A model generated the notes under the pieces. That model saw only the letters and a program-made list of their open reading frames with translations, was not told where the DNA came from and ran no database searches. Source: an uncultured Lachnospiraceae bacterium (lineage in GTDB: Bacteria > Bacillota > Clostridia > Lachnospirales > Lachnospiraceae). Taken from it: a stretch of DNA of 64,000 nucleotides. The translations under genes were made by a program, and so were the position numbers. Positions within the stretch are counted from its first letter, which is position 1; the number at the start of each line of letters is the position of its first letter. Location of the stretch: assembly GCA_949948735.1 (NCBI GenBank), contig CATLGV010000020.1, positions 1 through 64,000 of the forward strand. The letters run 5' to 3'. This document shows positions 49,591 through 59,600 of the stretch, in pieces.

Positions 49591-50955
49591 CTATGTCCAG
49601 GCGTTGAACAGCATACCGGTATAAATGCTGGTCATGTACGGGTTAATATAGTGCGTGGACGGATTGGAGTAAGCGCAAATCCGCCTGTCCACGTATTCCA
49701 TGGGATCTATGGCGATGGAGTTGAGCTTTCGCAGCACATGGCTGCCGAAGGTTTTGAGCGCCGCGGGATCGGAGACGCCTTCCGCCCTGGAGTATTCCAG
49801 CGTGGAATCCTCGTTGATGGAAATCCCGTACTTCTCCAAATCGGTTCTGTGAAACCGCAGAAACTTGCTCATGTCATTGGACAGCAGTCTGGTCAGCGGG
49901 CCGGAAACATTCTCTGTGCCGTTCCCCTCGTCGTCCTCCGACAAAACGTCGTTTACAAAATGGTTGTATCCGTCTACAAAGGTCTCGATATTATTGGAGA
50001 GCGATTCGGAATCGGCATAGAGGCTGATTCGGGCACGCCCTACATTCGCCGTATCCTTGGACTGTGCGCCTGACGGCGGCGCAGCCTCCTCCGGATGCAG
50101 GGTAATATGATAAGCCCCAAAGGCGTTAATCGTATTGGAGTAAGAGGACTGCTCCGCTCCGTTTATGGTGTAAACTGCGTTCGTCGCATTTTTTATTGAT
50201 TTGTTCAGACCCAGGTAATTGACAATACCGTTATTGTAGCTGGTACTCTCGTCGGTAACCGTAAAGTGGCTGACGCCCTGAAAAGGCATGCCTGTCGCGT
50301 CGGAGGTGATCTCCAGTGCGCTGCGGTTCCGGTTCTCAAGGACCCTGGCATGAACGCCCAGGTCGGAATTATTGATGAGGCGCGCCAGCTTACCCTGGAG
50401 CTCGCGGTGCGTCTCTCCCTCATTCACGGTAAACTGCAGCTCATAGTGCAGCTTGCTTGTGAGAATATCAAAGGAATAATTATCCGGGCGCATCGCCACC
50501 GGCTGGTCTGACGGGAGAAATGCGCCGGTATTTACCTGCGGGGAAGCGAAGCTGCGGATTTTGAGATCAAAATCCGAGGGGACGCTTCCGTCGGCATCCT
50601 CGGGTACATATTCAACGCTTGCCAGCGCTTCGTTATCGCTGTAGGCGGTTTTGAGAGAGAACAGCTCGTCATCCTCCCCGCTTAAAGCGTGAATGGTCTG
50701 CTTTAAATCCTGAGCGCTTTCCTTTAAATGCACGGCATAGGCGATAGAACGCGGTGTCGGGTCATTTAAGTAAAGCGGGGCAAAGCGGTTTTTCCATTGA
50801 ATGCTGCTGTATACGCTCTTAAGCTCATCCGCGTCATGGGTGTCAAAGCGCGAGCTGCGTTTGCTGCTCTTGCCGTAACCGTCGTTTCCGCTTTTATTCC
50901 GGTATGTAGTCAGATATTGGTCGTAAATTTGCAGAGTTGTAAAAGAAATCGGCAT
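49591..50955 (-). CDS. Divergent FliD-like flagellar protein
   Basis: The 454-residue product has no FliD-type N-terminal helix, but its centre and end echo the cap protein: FDLKIRSFASPQVNTGAFL, VYTINGAEQSSYSNTINAF followed by HITLHPEE (compare the FliD INxxxxSITVT module), and FVDGYNHFVNDVL with ALKTFGSHVL. It starts behind GGGAGGGG with its own leftward promoter. It may be a second cap or a filament-associated protein. Family assignment is tentative. Confidence 0.6.
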   Translation of the reverse strand: MPISFTTLQIYDQYLTTYRNKSGNDGYGKSSKRSSRFDTHDADELKSVYSSIQWKNRFAPLYLNDPTPRSIAYAVHLKESAQDLKQTIHALSGEDDELFSLKTAYSDNEALASVEYVPEDADGSVPSDFDLKIRSFASPQVNTGAFLPSDQPVAMRPDNYSFDILTSKLHYELQFTVNEGETHRELQGKLARLINNSDLGVHARVLENRNRSALEITSDATGMPFQGVSHFTVTDESTSYNNGIVNYLGLNKSIKNATNAVYTINGAEQSSYSNTINAFGAYHITLHPEEAAPPSGAQSKDTANVGRARISLYADSESLSNNIETFVDGYNHFVNDVLSEDDEGNGTENVSGPLTRLLSNDMSKFLRFHRTDLEKYGISINEDSTLEYSRAEGVSDPAALKTFGSHVLRKLNSIAIDPMEYVDRRICAYSNPSTHYINPYMTSIYTGMLFNAWT

Positions 50956-51023
50956 GGATCTGCCCCTCCCTTCTGTAAAATTTCCCGTAAAAAGGCAATA
51001 GCTTCCTTTATATATGTATATTC

Positions 51024-51052
51024 AGAATAGCACCATTATGGGCGAAAATCAA
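51024..51052 (-). promoter_or_regulatory. Leftward sigma-A promoter of the FliD-like gene
   Basis: TTGATT and TATTCT are separated by 17 bases. No sigma-28 element was found here, unlike the main flagellar genes. Confidence 0.55.
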
Positions 51053-51081
51053 GTGTTTTTGCCGCTTTTTCAAAATATAAG

Positions 51082-51110
51082 TTGACGATAAACGCGCGGT
51101 GTGATATAGT
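51082..51110 (+). promoter_or_regulatory. Sigma-A promoter of rpmG-secE-nusG
   Basis: TTGACG and TATAGT are separated by 17 bases, 114 bases before rpmG. The rest of the 268-base gap holds only this and the divergent promoter. Confidence 0.8.
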
Positions 51111-51223
51111 TGAAAGGCAAGATGTGAGTTCGGTCTTTTTTTTATGCATTTTTTTCTGAAAGACGATTCAAATCATGCGCAGGAGGACAAGTGTTTAGTT
51201 AGAATATTAGCGGAGGTGGAATT

Positions 51224-51373
51224 ATGCGTACAAAGATTACATTGGCTTGTACAGAGTGCAAGCAGCGTAATTACAATACTACAAAGGAGAAGAAAACGCA
51301 TCCGGACAGGATGGAGACCAAGAAGTATTGTAAGTTCTGCAGGACTCATACACTGCACAAGGAAACAAAATAA
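51224..51373 (+). CDS. rpmG: 50S ribosomal protein L33
   Basis: The 49-residue protein has the L33 pattern: [17 protein letters not shown], a basic middle, and the paired CKFC, giving the two CxxC zinc-binding pairs (the zinc form). The ATG follows CGGAGGTGG. It is short enough to be missed by length filters. Directly followed by secE, the usual Firmicute order. Confidence 0.95.
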   Translation: MRTKITLACTECKQRNYNTTKEKKTHPDRMETKKYCKFCRTHTLHKETK

Positions 51374-51427
51374 TCAGCTGAAAGCACAGGGCGCGGAAAC
51401 GGAAGTGTGCTTGAATGGAGGTAAGGT

Positions 51428-51637
51428 ATGGGCGGGTCACCCAAGAAGGATATGCAGAAGACGAGCTTCTGGAAGAGTGTAAAAACAGAATTTGCCAAGA
51501 TTGTCTGGCCTGATAAGCAGGGGACCTTTAGACAGTCTGTAGCGGTGCTTTGCGCTTCGATTGTATTAGGACTTATCATTGCCTTTATGGATACACTGAT
51601 CCAGTTCGGTGTGAATTTTATAACCGGTCTGCATTGA
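51428..51637 (+). CDS. secE: Preprotein translocase subunit SecE
   Basis: The 69-residue protein has the SecE signature (KSVKTEFAKIVWPDKQGTFRQS) and a single membrane helix (VLCASIVLGLIIAFMDTLI). It is part of the SecYEG channel. Starts after GGAGG. Followed 31 bases later by nusG. Confidence 0.96.
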   Translation: MGGSPKKDMQKTSFWKSVKTEFAKIVWPDKQGTFRQSVAVLCASIVLGLIIAFMDTLIQFGVNFITGLH

Positions 51638-51668
51638 TGGCTGTAATATAAGCGTGAGGATGGATAGT

Positions 51669-52424
51669 ATGGGAGAGAAAAAGGAACGTATGGCGGCGGG
51701 AAAGTCTGCGGCCAAAGCAGTAGCCAAAAAGCTTATTACCCCGATGGCGGAGGAATGGCAGCCGGTATCGTCTCAGGCGTCTTCCACGGCCGGAGAGGAT
51801 ACGGAAGAAGCTGCCGCTGTTGAAGCGGAGCCGCTTGCAGGCAGCGATGAGATTCATGCTATCGACGAGGAACCGCGCAGCAGAGTGGCTCTGAGCGATA
51901 ACAAGAGCGGTATGGGCATGGGCTGGTATGTTGTCCATACGTACTCGGGTTATGAGAATAAGGTAAAAGCAAATATTGAGAAGGCAATCGAGAACCGGCA
52001 TCTTGAGAATGAAATTCTGGAGGTCCGGGTTCCCCTGCAGGATGTCATGGAGGTTAAGAACGGCGTGGAGAAGAGCTCCCAGAAGAAGCTCTTTCCGGGA
52101 TATGTCCTGCTTCATATGGACGCGGACAACAATGACGCATGGTATGTTGTGCGCAATACCAGAGGCGTTACCGGCTTTGTAGGGCCGGGAAGCAAGCCTG
52201 TGCCCCTGACGGAGGAGGAGCTCAAGGCGCTCGACTTTGGCAGCCAAATCAGCGTGGAGTTTGCCGAGGGCGACGTGATAAGCGTTATTGCGGGCGTATG
52301 GAAGGATACCGTGGGGACTGTCCAGAAGATTGATGTCGGACGGCAGTCCGTGACCATCAATGTCGAGATGTTCGGCCGGGAAACGCCGGTTGAGATCAAT
52401 TTTGCCGATATCAAAAAAATGTAA
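51669..52424 (+). CDS. nusG: Transcription factor NusG with long N-terminal extension
   Basis: The NGN domain starts near residue 85 (GWYVVHTYSGYENKVKANIEKAI) and the C-terminal KOW domain ends the protein (VEFAEGDVISVIAGVWKDTVGTV). The chosen ATG follows GAGG by 9 bases and gives 251 residues, against ~175 for ordinary NusG. The first ~84 residues are a basic stretch then an acidic Ala/Glu-rich, probably disordered region. No good ribosome site precedes the internal Met residues before the NGN domain, so the extension is likely translated. NusG promotes or pauses elongation and links RNA polymerase to ribosomes. Confidence 0.93.
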   Translation: MGEKKERMAAGKSAAKAVAKKLITPMAEEWQPVSSQASSTAGEDTEEAAAVEAEPLAGSDEIHAIDEEPRSRVALSDNKSGMGMGWYVVHTYSGYENKVKANIEKAIENRHLENEILEVRVPLQDVMEVKNGVEKSSQKKLFPGYVLLHMDADNNDAWYVVRNTRGVTGFVGPGSKPVPLTEEELKALDFGSQISVEFAEGDVISVIAGVWKDTVGTVQKIDVGRQSVTINVEMFGRETPVEINFADIKKM

Positions 52425-52434
52425 AGGCTTAGGA

Positions 52435-52463
52435 TTGACATTCAGATAAAGATGTACTAGAAT
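52435..52463 (+). promoter_or_regulatory. Sigma-A promoter of rplK-rplA
   Basis: TTGACA and TAGAAT are separated by 17 bases, starting 11 bases after nusG. Confidence 0.82.
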
Positions 52464-52487
52464 GTTTAATCGGGACTCTTGGGTTCC

Positions 52488-52518
52488 GCGTGGGAGGGTC
52501 ATCCGCCCAGGTAACCAC
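52488..52518 (+). promoter_or_regulatory. L1-type ribosomal leader element
   Basis: The leader holds GTGGGAGGG ... CCCAGGTAACCAC, the conserved element seen ahead of L11-L1 genes in Firmicutes. It mimics the L1 site on 23S rRNA and probably lets L1 repress its own operon. Assigned from motif memory, not a search. Confidence 0.65.
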
Positions 52519-52559
52519 AAAACAGTTTCAAGACTGAGAATAAAATAGGAGGTGCCAAA

Positions 52560-52985
52560 ATGGCAAAGAAAGTAGAAGGATATATTAAGTTACAGATTCC
52601 TGCCGCAAAAGCAACACCGGCTCCGCCGGTTGGTCCTGCACTTGGACAGCATGGTGTAAATATTGTGGAGTTCACAAAGCAGTTTAATGCGAGAACCGCA
52701 GATCAGGAAGGTATGATTATTCCGGTTGTAATCACGGTTTACGCAGACAGAAGCTTCAGCTTTATTACGAAGACTCCGCCCGCAGCGGTTTTATTAAAGA
52801 AGGCGTGCAATCTGAAATCTGCTTCGGCAGCGCCGAACAAGAACAAGGTTGCTTCTATTTCCAAGGCGAAGATTCAGGAAATCGCTGAGTTAAAGATGCC
52901 TGACCTCAACGCGGCAAGCCTTGAGGCTGCAATGAGCATGATAGCGGGTACTGCCAGAAGCATGGGCATTACAGTAGAAGATTAA
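52560..52985 (+). CDS. rplK: 50S ribosomal protein L11
   Basis: The 141-residue protein has the standard L11 sequence: [26 protein letters not shown] at the N-terminus and the C-terminal rRNA-binding domain ([13 protein letters not shown]). It forms the GTPase-associated stalk base. Starts after AGGAGGTG. First gene of rplK-rplA. Confidence 0.98.
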   Translation: MAKKVEGYIKLQIPAAKATPAPPVGPALGQHGVNIVEFTKQFNARTADQEGMIIPVVITVYADRSFSFITKTPPAAVLLKKACNLKSASAAPNKNKVASISKAKIQEIAELKMPDLNAASLEAAMSMIAGTARSMGITVED

Positions 52986-53019
52986 GTGCAGGTAGACTGG
53001 GAAAGGAGCAGGATAGAGA

Positions 53020-53709
53020 ATGAAACATGGAAAGAAATATATGGAGTCCGCGAAGCTGGTTGACCGGACAACATTTTATGAAATTGAGGATGCCGTAGCA
53101 TTGGCAAAGAAGTCTGCAACCGCGAAGTTTGACGAGACCGTAGAGGTTCACATCAGAACCGGCTGTGACGGACGTCATGCGGAGCAGCAGATCCGCGGCG
53201 CGGTTGTTCTTCCGAACGGTACAGGTAAGACCGTAAAGGTATTGGTATTCGCGAAGGGCGATAAGGTAGCGGAGGCTGAGGCTGCCGGAGCGGATTATGT
53301 CGGAGGCGATGAGCTTATTCCGAAGATTCAGAACGATGGATGGCTGGACTTTGACGTTGTAGTAGCTACGCCGGACATGATGGGCGTTGTCGGCCGTCTG
53401 GGTAAGGTTTTGGGACCTAAGGGCCTGATGCCGAATCCGAAGGCCGGTACGGTAACGATGGATGTTACCAAGGCGATTAACGATATTAAGGCCGGTAAGA
53501 TTGAGTACAGACTTGACAAGACCAACATCATTCACTGCCCGATCGGGAAGGCATCCTTCACGGAGGAGCAGCTGACACAGAACCTGAACGCATTGATGGA
53601 TGCGATTGTAAAGGCAAAGCCTTCTAATCTGAAGGGCCAGTATTTAAAGAGCATTACGCTTGCGTCGACAATGGGGCCTGGTATTAAGGTCAGCGTTGCG
53701 AAGTTCTAA
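53020..53709 (+). CDS. rplA: 50S ribosomal protein L1
   Basis: The 229-residue protein has the L1 features [17 protein letters not shown] and [21 protein letters not shown]. It forms the L1 stalk at the E-site and is the likely repressor acting on the leader upstream of rplK. Starts behind AAAGGAGCAGG. A terminator follows before the CapA-family gene. Confidence 0.98.
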   Translation: MKHGKKYMESAKLVDRTTFYEIEDAVALAKKSATAKFDETVEVHIRTGCDGRHAEQQIRGAVVLPNGTGKTVKVLVFAKGDKVAEAEAAGADYVGGDELIPKIQNDGWLDFDVVVATPDMMGVVGRLGKVLGPKGLMPNPKAGTVTMDVTKAINDIKAGKIEYRLDKTNIIHCPIGKASFTEEQLTQNLNALMDAIVKAKPSNLKGQYLKSITLASTMGPGIKVSVAKF

Positions 53710-53728
53710 TATGAAATAGGTGAAGTGA

Positions 53729-53760
53729 CAAAGACCTCGTTTTATAAGCGGGGTCTTTTA
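53729..53760 (+). terminator. Terminator after rplA
   Basis: AAAGACCTCG and CGGGGTCTTT pair (one G-U) around a 9-base loop, followed by TTA. It separates the ribosomal genes from the CapA-family gene. Confidence 0.8.
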
Positions 53761-53821
53761 TACTATGAGAAATGGCGGCAGCATTTCAGAAAGAAGCATT
53801 GTGAAAGGAGTTTTGTTATAA

Positions 53822-55099
53822 ATGTTCGGGCGTAAGGGCGGAGCAGGAAAACGGATTTTACTTTTTACGATAGTCACCTCAAGCGTTGTACTGGCAGGGC
53901 TTACGGCAATGACGGCGTATGCGCTGCTCTTGAGAAAAGGTGTAAAGGAACAGAAGAAGGAAGTACCGTATGAGGTTCTGGAGCCGTCCGAGGCGCAGCA
54001 GACAATTCCGACATCTGCCGCGGATACACAGCAGGGGACTGCGGCAGGCTCGGAACAGGAGGACCTTGCGTCGGCGGGGGAAGCGCTGTATTTTGAGACG
54101 CTGGAAAAGGGGCAGAATGCGCTTCTTGTAGAATGCGCGGACATGGAGCGCGTGACCTTTGCGTTTGCCGGGGATATTCTGCTGGACGACAGCTATGCGA
54201 TGATGAACAAATATACGCTGCGGGGCAGCAGTATAGAGGATACCTTTTCCGCCGGCCTGCTGGAGCGGATGCGGAGCGCGGACGTGTTTATGCTCAACAA
54301 CGAGTTTACCTTTACGACGCGCGGGGAGCCTACGCCGGATAAGCAGTTTACATTCCGGGCCAGGCCTGAGAATGTGACATTTTTGCATCAGCTGGGGGTG
54401 GATATTGTCTCGCTTGCGAACAACCACGCCTATGATTACGGCGAAGTGTCATTGCTGGACACGATGGCGACGCTGGACGATGCAGGTATTGCCTATGTGG
54501 GGGCGGGAGAGAACCTTGCGGAGGCGGTAAAGCCGATGTACATCATTGCCAACGGCATGAAAATCGCGATTGTCAGTGCGACGCAGATAGAGCGCAACGG
54601 GACGCCGGATACCAGGGGCGCGACCGAGAACAGCCCCGGCGTATTCCGGTGCATGAATCCGGATAATCTTGTAGCGGCGATAAAGGAAGCGGAAGCAAAC
54701 AGCGACTTTACGATTCTGTATATTCACTGGGGGACCGAGGGACAGGAGGGGACAGACTGGCTTCAGGAGGAACAGGCGCCGCTTTATGCCGAGGCCGGCG
54801 TGGATCTGATTATAGGCGATCACCCGCACTGCCTGCAGCGGCTCGATACCGTTTCGGGAGTTCCGGTCATTTACAGCCTGGGAAATTACTGGTTTAATTC
54901 CAAGACGCAGAACACCTGCCTGATAGAGATTTCCATAAAGGAGGGGGCGCTGGAGAGCTTCCGGTTTGTGCCGTGCAGGCAGTCGGACTGCCGTACACTG
55001 CTGCTGGAGGGCGCGGAAAAGGAAGAGGTGCTGGACTATATGCGCCGCATTTCTCCCAATGTTGAGATTGACGCGGAGGGCAATGTCAGCTTTTTATAA
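53822..55099 (+). CDS. CapA family (poly-gamma-glutamate synthesis-type) membrane-anchored protein
   Basis: An uncleaved N-terminal anchor (LFTIVTSSVVLAGLTAMTAYALLL) is followed by an acidic, low-complexity linker (about 45-95). The CapA/metallophosphatase-like domain then shows FAGDILLDDSY, LNNEFTFTTRG, SLANNHAYDYG and IGDHPHCLQ. The 425-residue protein is probably exposed outside the membrane. It stands between rplA and rplJ, which are normally adjacent. No other capsule genes are nearby, so glutamate-polymer synthesis is not supported; a general hydrolase role is possible. Confidence 0.88.
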   Translation: MFGRKGGAGKRILLFTIVTSSVVLAGLTAMTAYALLLRKGVKEQKKEVPYEVLEPSEAQQTIPTSAADTQQGTAAGSEQEDLASAGEALYFETLEKGQNALLVECADMERVTFAFAGDILLDDSYAMMNKYTLRGSSIEDTFSAGLLERMRSADVFMLNNEFTFTTRGEPTPDKQFTFRARPENVTFLHQLGVDIVSLANNHAYDYGEVSLLDTMATLDDAGIAYVGAGENLAEAVKPMYIIANGMKIAIVSATQIERNGTPDTRGATENSPGVFRCMNPDNLVAAIKEAEANSDFTILYIHWGTEGQEGTDWLQEEQAPLYAEAGVDLIIGDHPHCLQRLDTVSGVPVIYSLGNYWFNSKTQNTCLIEISIKEGALESFRFVPCRQSDCRTLLLEGAEKEEVLDYMRRISPNVEIDAEGNVSFL

Positions 55100-55180
55100 C
55101 GGCGGAGGCTGACATTGCCGGGGTTCTGTCAGTGTCCTGACAGGACCCTGCCGGGATCTTGGCAGGGGGCAAAAAAGTGC

Positions 55181-55209
55181 TTGACAGGCTGGCAGGCGTA
55201 TGGTAGGAT
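55181..55209 (+). promoter_or_regulatory. Sigma-A promoter of rplJ-rplL
   Basis: TTGACA and TAGGAT are separated by 17 bases. A GC-rich inverted-repeat stretch between 55110 and 55170 (CTGCCGGGATCTTGGCAG-like) lies ahead of it and may end the CapA transcript. Confidence 0.82.
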
Positions 55210-55211
55210 AT

Positions 55212-55373
55212 TTAAGGTTATAAAACCATGCCGAAGACAGTAGGTGCTGCTGTGAATGTGCGTTATCGGATGTTCGCGCGGCGTAAGCGTATCGCCTACC
55301 GAGGAAAAGAGTTTTCAGGATGATGCTTTTACCTCTCCGTCTTTATGCAGGATATAAAGGGAGGGGTTTTTAC
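55212..55373 (+). promoter_or_regulatory. L10 leader
   Basis: The 347-base gap before rplJ holds the known L10 leader elements: ACAGTAGGTGCTG and the distal CCTACCGAGGAAAAGAG. L10 (or L10-L12) binds the kink-turn of this leader and represses its own operon. A terminator hairpin follows, so control by attenuation is probable. Confidence 0.85.
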
Positions 55374-55374
55374 G
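55329..55374 (+). terminator. Attenuator/terminator in the rplJ leader
   Basis: ACCTCTCC..CTTTAT and ATAAAG..GGAGGGGT pair into a long stem with a short loop (GCAGGAT), followed by TTTT. It lies 70 bases before rplJ. Confidence 0.85.
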
Positions 55375-55446
55375 TGATACAGTATTGTCGGACTCCTTTT
55401 CGGCAGGAGACAATCCGTCTCCATAAATCTATAAGGAGGTAAGAAA

Positions 55447-56007
55447 ATGGCAAAGGTCGAATTAAAACAACCCATCATTGCGGAGATTGCATCGAACATC
55501 AAGGATGCTGCATCGGTTGTAGTTGTGGACTATCGCGGCATTACGGTGGCACAGGATACGGTTCTGCGTAAGCAGCTTCGCGAGGCCGGTGTTACGTACA
55601 AGGTTTACAAGAACACAATGATGACCAGGGCTTTCAAGGGCACTGAGTTCGAAGGGCTGGCAGAGAGCTTTGAGGGAACCAACGCGATTGCCATCAGCAA
55701 GGAGGATGCGACTGCACCGGCAAGAATTTTAAACAATTTTGCCAAGGAGTGTCCTGCACTTGAGATGAAGGCAGGCGTTGTGGACGGCGTGCTTTATGAT
55801 GCGAAGGGAATGAAAGAGATTGCAGGTATTCCTTCGAGAGAAGAGCTTCTTTCCAAGTTCCTTGGAAGCATTCAGTCGCCTATCACAAATATTGCTCGTG
55901 TGCTTAATCAGATTGCGGAGAAGGGCGGCGCAGACGGCTGTGAGTCCGCACCTGCAGCGGAGGCTCCCGCGGCAGAAGAGGCAGTGGAAGCGGCACCCGC
56001 AGAGTAA
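55447..56007 (+). CDS. rplJ: 50S ribosomal protein L10
   Basis: The 186-residue protein has the L10 pattern (VVVVDYRGITVAQDT; LREAGVTYKVYKNTM) and an Ala/Glu-rich C-terminal extension of about 20 residues past the usual 165. It anchors L7/L12 dimers at the stalk base and is the autoregulator of this operon. Starts after AAGGAGGTAAG. Confidence 0.97.
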   Translation: MAKVELKQPIIAEIASNIKDAASVVVVDYRGITVAQDTVLRKQLREAGVTYKVYKNTMMTRAFKGTEFEGLAESFEGTNAIAISKEDATAPARILNNFAKECPALEMKAGVVDGVLYDAKGMKEIAGIPSREELLSKFLGSIQSPITNIARVLNQIAEKGGADGCESAPAAEAPAAEEAVEAAPAE

Positions 56008-56058
56008 CCGGTATATTGTTACTTAGAATGAATAAAAACGATTATGGAGGGAAAGAAA

Positions 56059-56433
56059 ATGGCAAAGTTGACAACAGCAGAGTTTATTGATGCGATTAAA
56101 GAGCTTACGGTTTTAGAGTTAAATGATCTGGTAAAGGCTTGCGAGGAGGAGTTTGGCGTATCCGCAGCGGCAGGCGTTGTCGTAGCGGCAGCAGGCGGCG
56201 CGGCGCCGGCAGCAGAGGAGAAGGATGAGTTCGACGTAGAGCTTACAGAGGTAGGCCCGAACAAGGTTAAGGTTATTAAGGTTGTTCGTGAAGCGACAGG
56301 CCTTGGCTTAAAGGAAGCAAAGGATCTGGTTGACAACGCTCCTAAGGTATTGAAGGAAGCGGCAGCTAAGGCTGAGGCTGAGGAGATTAAGACAAAGCTT
56401 GAGGCTGAAGGCGCTAAGGTTACGTTGAAGTAA
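56059..56433 (+). CDS. rplL: 50S ribosomal protein L7/L12
   Basis: The ATG after GGAGGGAAAG gives 124 residues; an in-frame ATG five codons earlier overlaps that site. The N-terminal dimer domain, the Ala/Gly hinge ([19 protein letters not shown]) and the C-terminal domain ([21 protein letters not shown]) are all typical. It recruits translational GTPases. A strong terminator follows. Confidence 0.98.
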   Translation: MAKLTTAEFIDAIKELTVLELNDLVKACEEEFGVSAAAGVVVAAAGGAAPAAEEKDEFDVELTEVGPNKVKVIKVVREATGLGLKEAKDLVDNAPKVLKEAAAKAEAEEIKTKLEAEGAKVTLK

Positions 56434-56449
56434 TTGATGAGCTGATTGA

Positions 56450-56476
56450 GGCTGGGATTTTTATCCCGGCCTTTTT
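56450..56476 (+). terminator. Terminator after rplL
   Basis: GGCTGGGAT and ATCCCGGCC form a 9-base-pair stem (one G-U) with a TTTT loop, followed by TTTTT. Readthrough into rpoB is likely partial. Confidence 0.9.
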
Positions 56477-56497
56477 GAATCTGCCGGAAAAATTTTC

Positions 56498-56526
56498 TTG
56501 ACTTACCAAACTGCTTGTGCTAACAT
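56498..56526 (+). promoter_or_regulatory. Sigma-A promoter of rpoB-rpoC
   Basis: TTGACT and TAACAT are separated by 17 bases. A ~110-base AT-rich leader to rpoB follows with no other signal recognised. Confidence 0.65.
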
Positions 56527-56645
56527 GTAATGTGCACTATTGTGGAAAAGTGTGCTCATTTTATGTTACAGGTTATTTGTTATTGGATGTGCCGGACAGC
56601 ATAAATGAAAGTAGATGTATATCATAAAGAACGGGGTGAAATGTC

Positions 56646-59600
56646 ATGGAAAAGAACAGAATACGTCCAGTTGTCACCGGTAAGACGATGCGTATGAGCT
56701 ATTCGAGACAAAAAGAGGTTTTGGATATGCCCAATCTTATCGAGGTTCAAAAGGACTCCTACAAGTGGTTCCTTGAAGAGGGCTTTCGGGAAGCACTGGC
56801 GGATATCTCTCCAATCACGGATTACAGCGGGCGTCTGAGTCTGGAATTTGTAGATTATGTTTTGGCAGAGGACGAGATCAAGCATACAATCGAGGAGTGC
56901 AAGGAGAGAGATCTAACTTATGAAGCCCCCGTAAAAATCAGGGTTCGCCTCCACAATAAGGAGAAAGAGGAAATCAGCGAGCATGAAATTTTTATGGGTA
57001 ATTTCCCACTGATGACAGAAACGGGTACCTTTGTAATTAACGGTGCAGAGCGCGTTATCGTCAGCCAGCTGGTACGTTCACCGGGTATCTATTATGGTAT
57101 TACACACGATAAGATTGGTAAGAGATTATTTTCCTGTACAGTTATCCCGAATCGCGGCGCATGGCTGGAATACGAGACCGATTCCAACGATGTCTTTTAT
57201 GTGCGTGTAGACCGGACAAGAAAAGTGCCGATTACGGTATTTGTGCGTGCGCTGGGCGTAGGCACCAACGAGGAAATTCTTGAGCTGTTCGGAGACGAAC
57301 CCAAGATTCACGCCAGCTTTACCAAGGATACGGCGGAGAATTACCAGGAGGGGCTTCGGGAGTTATACAGCAAGATCCGTCCGGGGGAGCCGTTCAGCCT
57401 GGACAGCGCGGAAAACCTTGTAAATTCCATGTTCTTTGACCCCAGAAGATATGACCTTGCCAAGGTCGGAAGATATAAATTTAACAAGAAGCTTGCATTC
57501 CGGAACCGTATCCGCAATCAGGTGCTTGCCGAGGATGTGGTTGACCCGTTCAGCGGGGAGGTGCTCGGACAGAAGAATGATAAAGTAACAGCGGAAATGG
57601 CAGATGCCATGCAGAATGCCGCTGTTCCGTTTGTGTGGATTCAGACGGAGGAGAAGGTTGTAAAGGTTCTTTCCAATATGATGGTAGATATTACGAACTT
57701 TGTTGAGTGTGATCCGAGAAGCCTCGGTATTACGGAACAGGTTTATTTTCCCGTGCTTCGCAGGATTCTGGAGGAATATGCCGAGAATCCGGAGGAGCTG
57801 GCGGATGCGATTACCAGAAATGTCTACGAGCTGATTCCCAAGCATATTACCAAGGAAGACATTATTGCTTCTATTAATTATAATATGCATCTGGAGTACG
57901 GCCTTGGCAACAGCGACGATATTGATCATCTGGGCAACCGCCGCATCCGTGCGGTCGGAGAGCTGCTGCAGAATCAGTACCGCATCGGTCTGTCGCGAAT
58001 GGAGCGCGTGGTGCGCGAGCGCATGACGACGCATGATTCGGACGACGTATCCCCGCAGACGCTGATTAACATTAAGCCGGTGCAGGCGGCGATTAAGGAG
58101 TTCTTTGGCTCCTCCCAGCTGTCACAGTTTATGGATCAGAACAATCCGCTTGGCGAGCTGACGCACAAGAGACGTTTATCCGCATTGGGACCCGGCGGTT
58201 TGTCAAGAGACCGCGCCGGATTCGAGGTTCGTGACGTACATTATTCGCATTATGGCAGAATGTGTCCGATTGAGACGCCGGAGGGTCCGAATATCGGATT
58301 GATCAATTCGCTTGCATCGTATGCGCGTATCAACGAATACGGTTTTATTGAGGCGCCGTACAGGGAGATTGATAAATCAGATCCCAAGAATCCGCGCGTA
58401 ACGGATAAGGTGGTCTATATGACTGCCGATGAGGAGGACAATTATCATGTAGCGCAGGCGAACGAGGCGCTGGATGAGGAAGGGCACTTTGTCCGCAACT
58501 CCGTTTCCGGCCGTTATCTGGATGAGACACAGGAGTATCCTAAGGAAATGTTTGATTATATGGACGTGTCTCCGAAGATGGTATTCTCAGTGGCGACAGC
58601 GTTGATTCCCTTTTTGCAGAATGACGACGCAAACCGTGCCCTGATGGGCTCCAACATGCAGCGTCAGGCGGTCCCGCTGCTGTTTACGGAGGCGCCGGTT
58701 GTCGGTACGGGTATGGAGGTCAAGACGGCGGTTGACTCCGGCGTGTGTGTGGTTGCCAAGAAGGCCGGTACGATAACCTACGTATCCTCGAAGCTTATCC
58801 GGATGACGTATGACGACGGGGAGAAGGCCGAGTTTCATCTGTACAAGTTTGTCAGAAGCAATCAGTCCAACTGCTACAACCAGAAGCCGATTGTTGTAAA
58901 GGGCGACCATGTGGAGGCCGGTCAGGTTATTGCGGACGGCCCGGCGACCAGCGGCGGAGAGCTGGGGCTCGGAAAGAACCCGCTGATTGGGTTTATGACA
59001 TGGGAAGGCTATAATTACGAGGATGCGGTGCTCTTAAGCGAGCGCCTTGTTCAGGAGGATGTTTATACCTCCATCCATATAGAAGAGTACGAGACGGAAG
59101 CGCGCGATACCAAGCTTGGGCCGGAGGAAATCACAAGAGACGTTCCGGGCGTGGGTGACGATGCGCTGAAGGATCTGGATGACAGAGGCATTATCCGAAT
59201 CGGCGCGGAGGTTCGTGCCGGGGATATTCTGGTCGGTAAGGTAACGCCGAAGGGAGAGACGGAGCTGACGGCAGAGGAGCGGCTTTTGCGTGCAATCTTT
59301 GGCGAGAAGGCAAGAGAGGTGCGCGATACGTCCCTGAAGGTTCCGCACGGAGAATACGGCGTTGTTGTGGATGCAAAGGTGTTCTCGCGCGCAAACGGCG
59401 ATACGGAGCTTGCGCCGGGGGTAAACCAGTCGGTTCGTATTTATATTGCCCAGAAGAGAAAGATTTCTGTTGGTGATAAGATGGCAGGCCGCCATGGGAA
59501 CAAGGGTGTTGTTTCCCGCGTGCTTCCGGTTGAGGATATGCCGTATCTGCCAAACGGCAGGCCGCTTGATATTGTGTTGAATCCGCTTGGCGTGCCTTCC

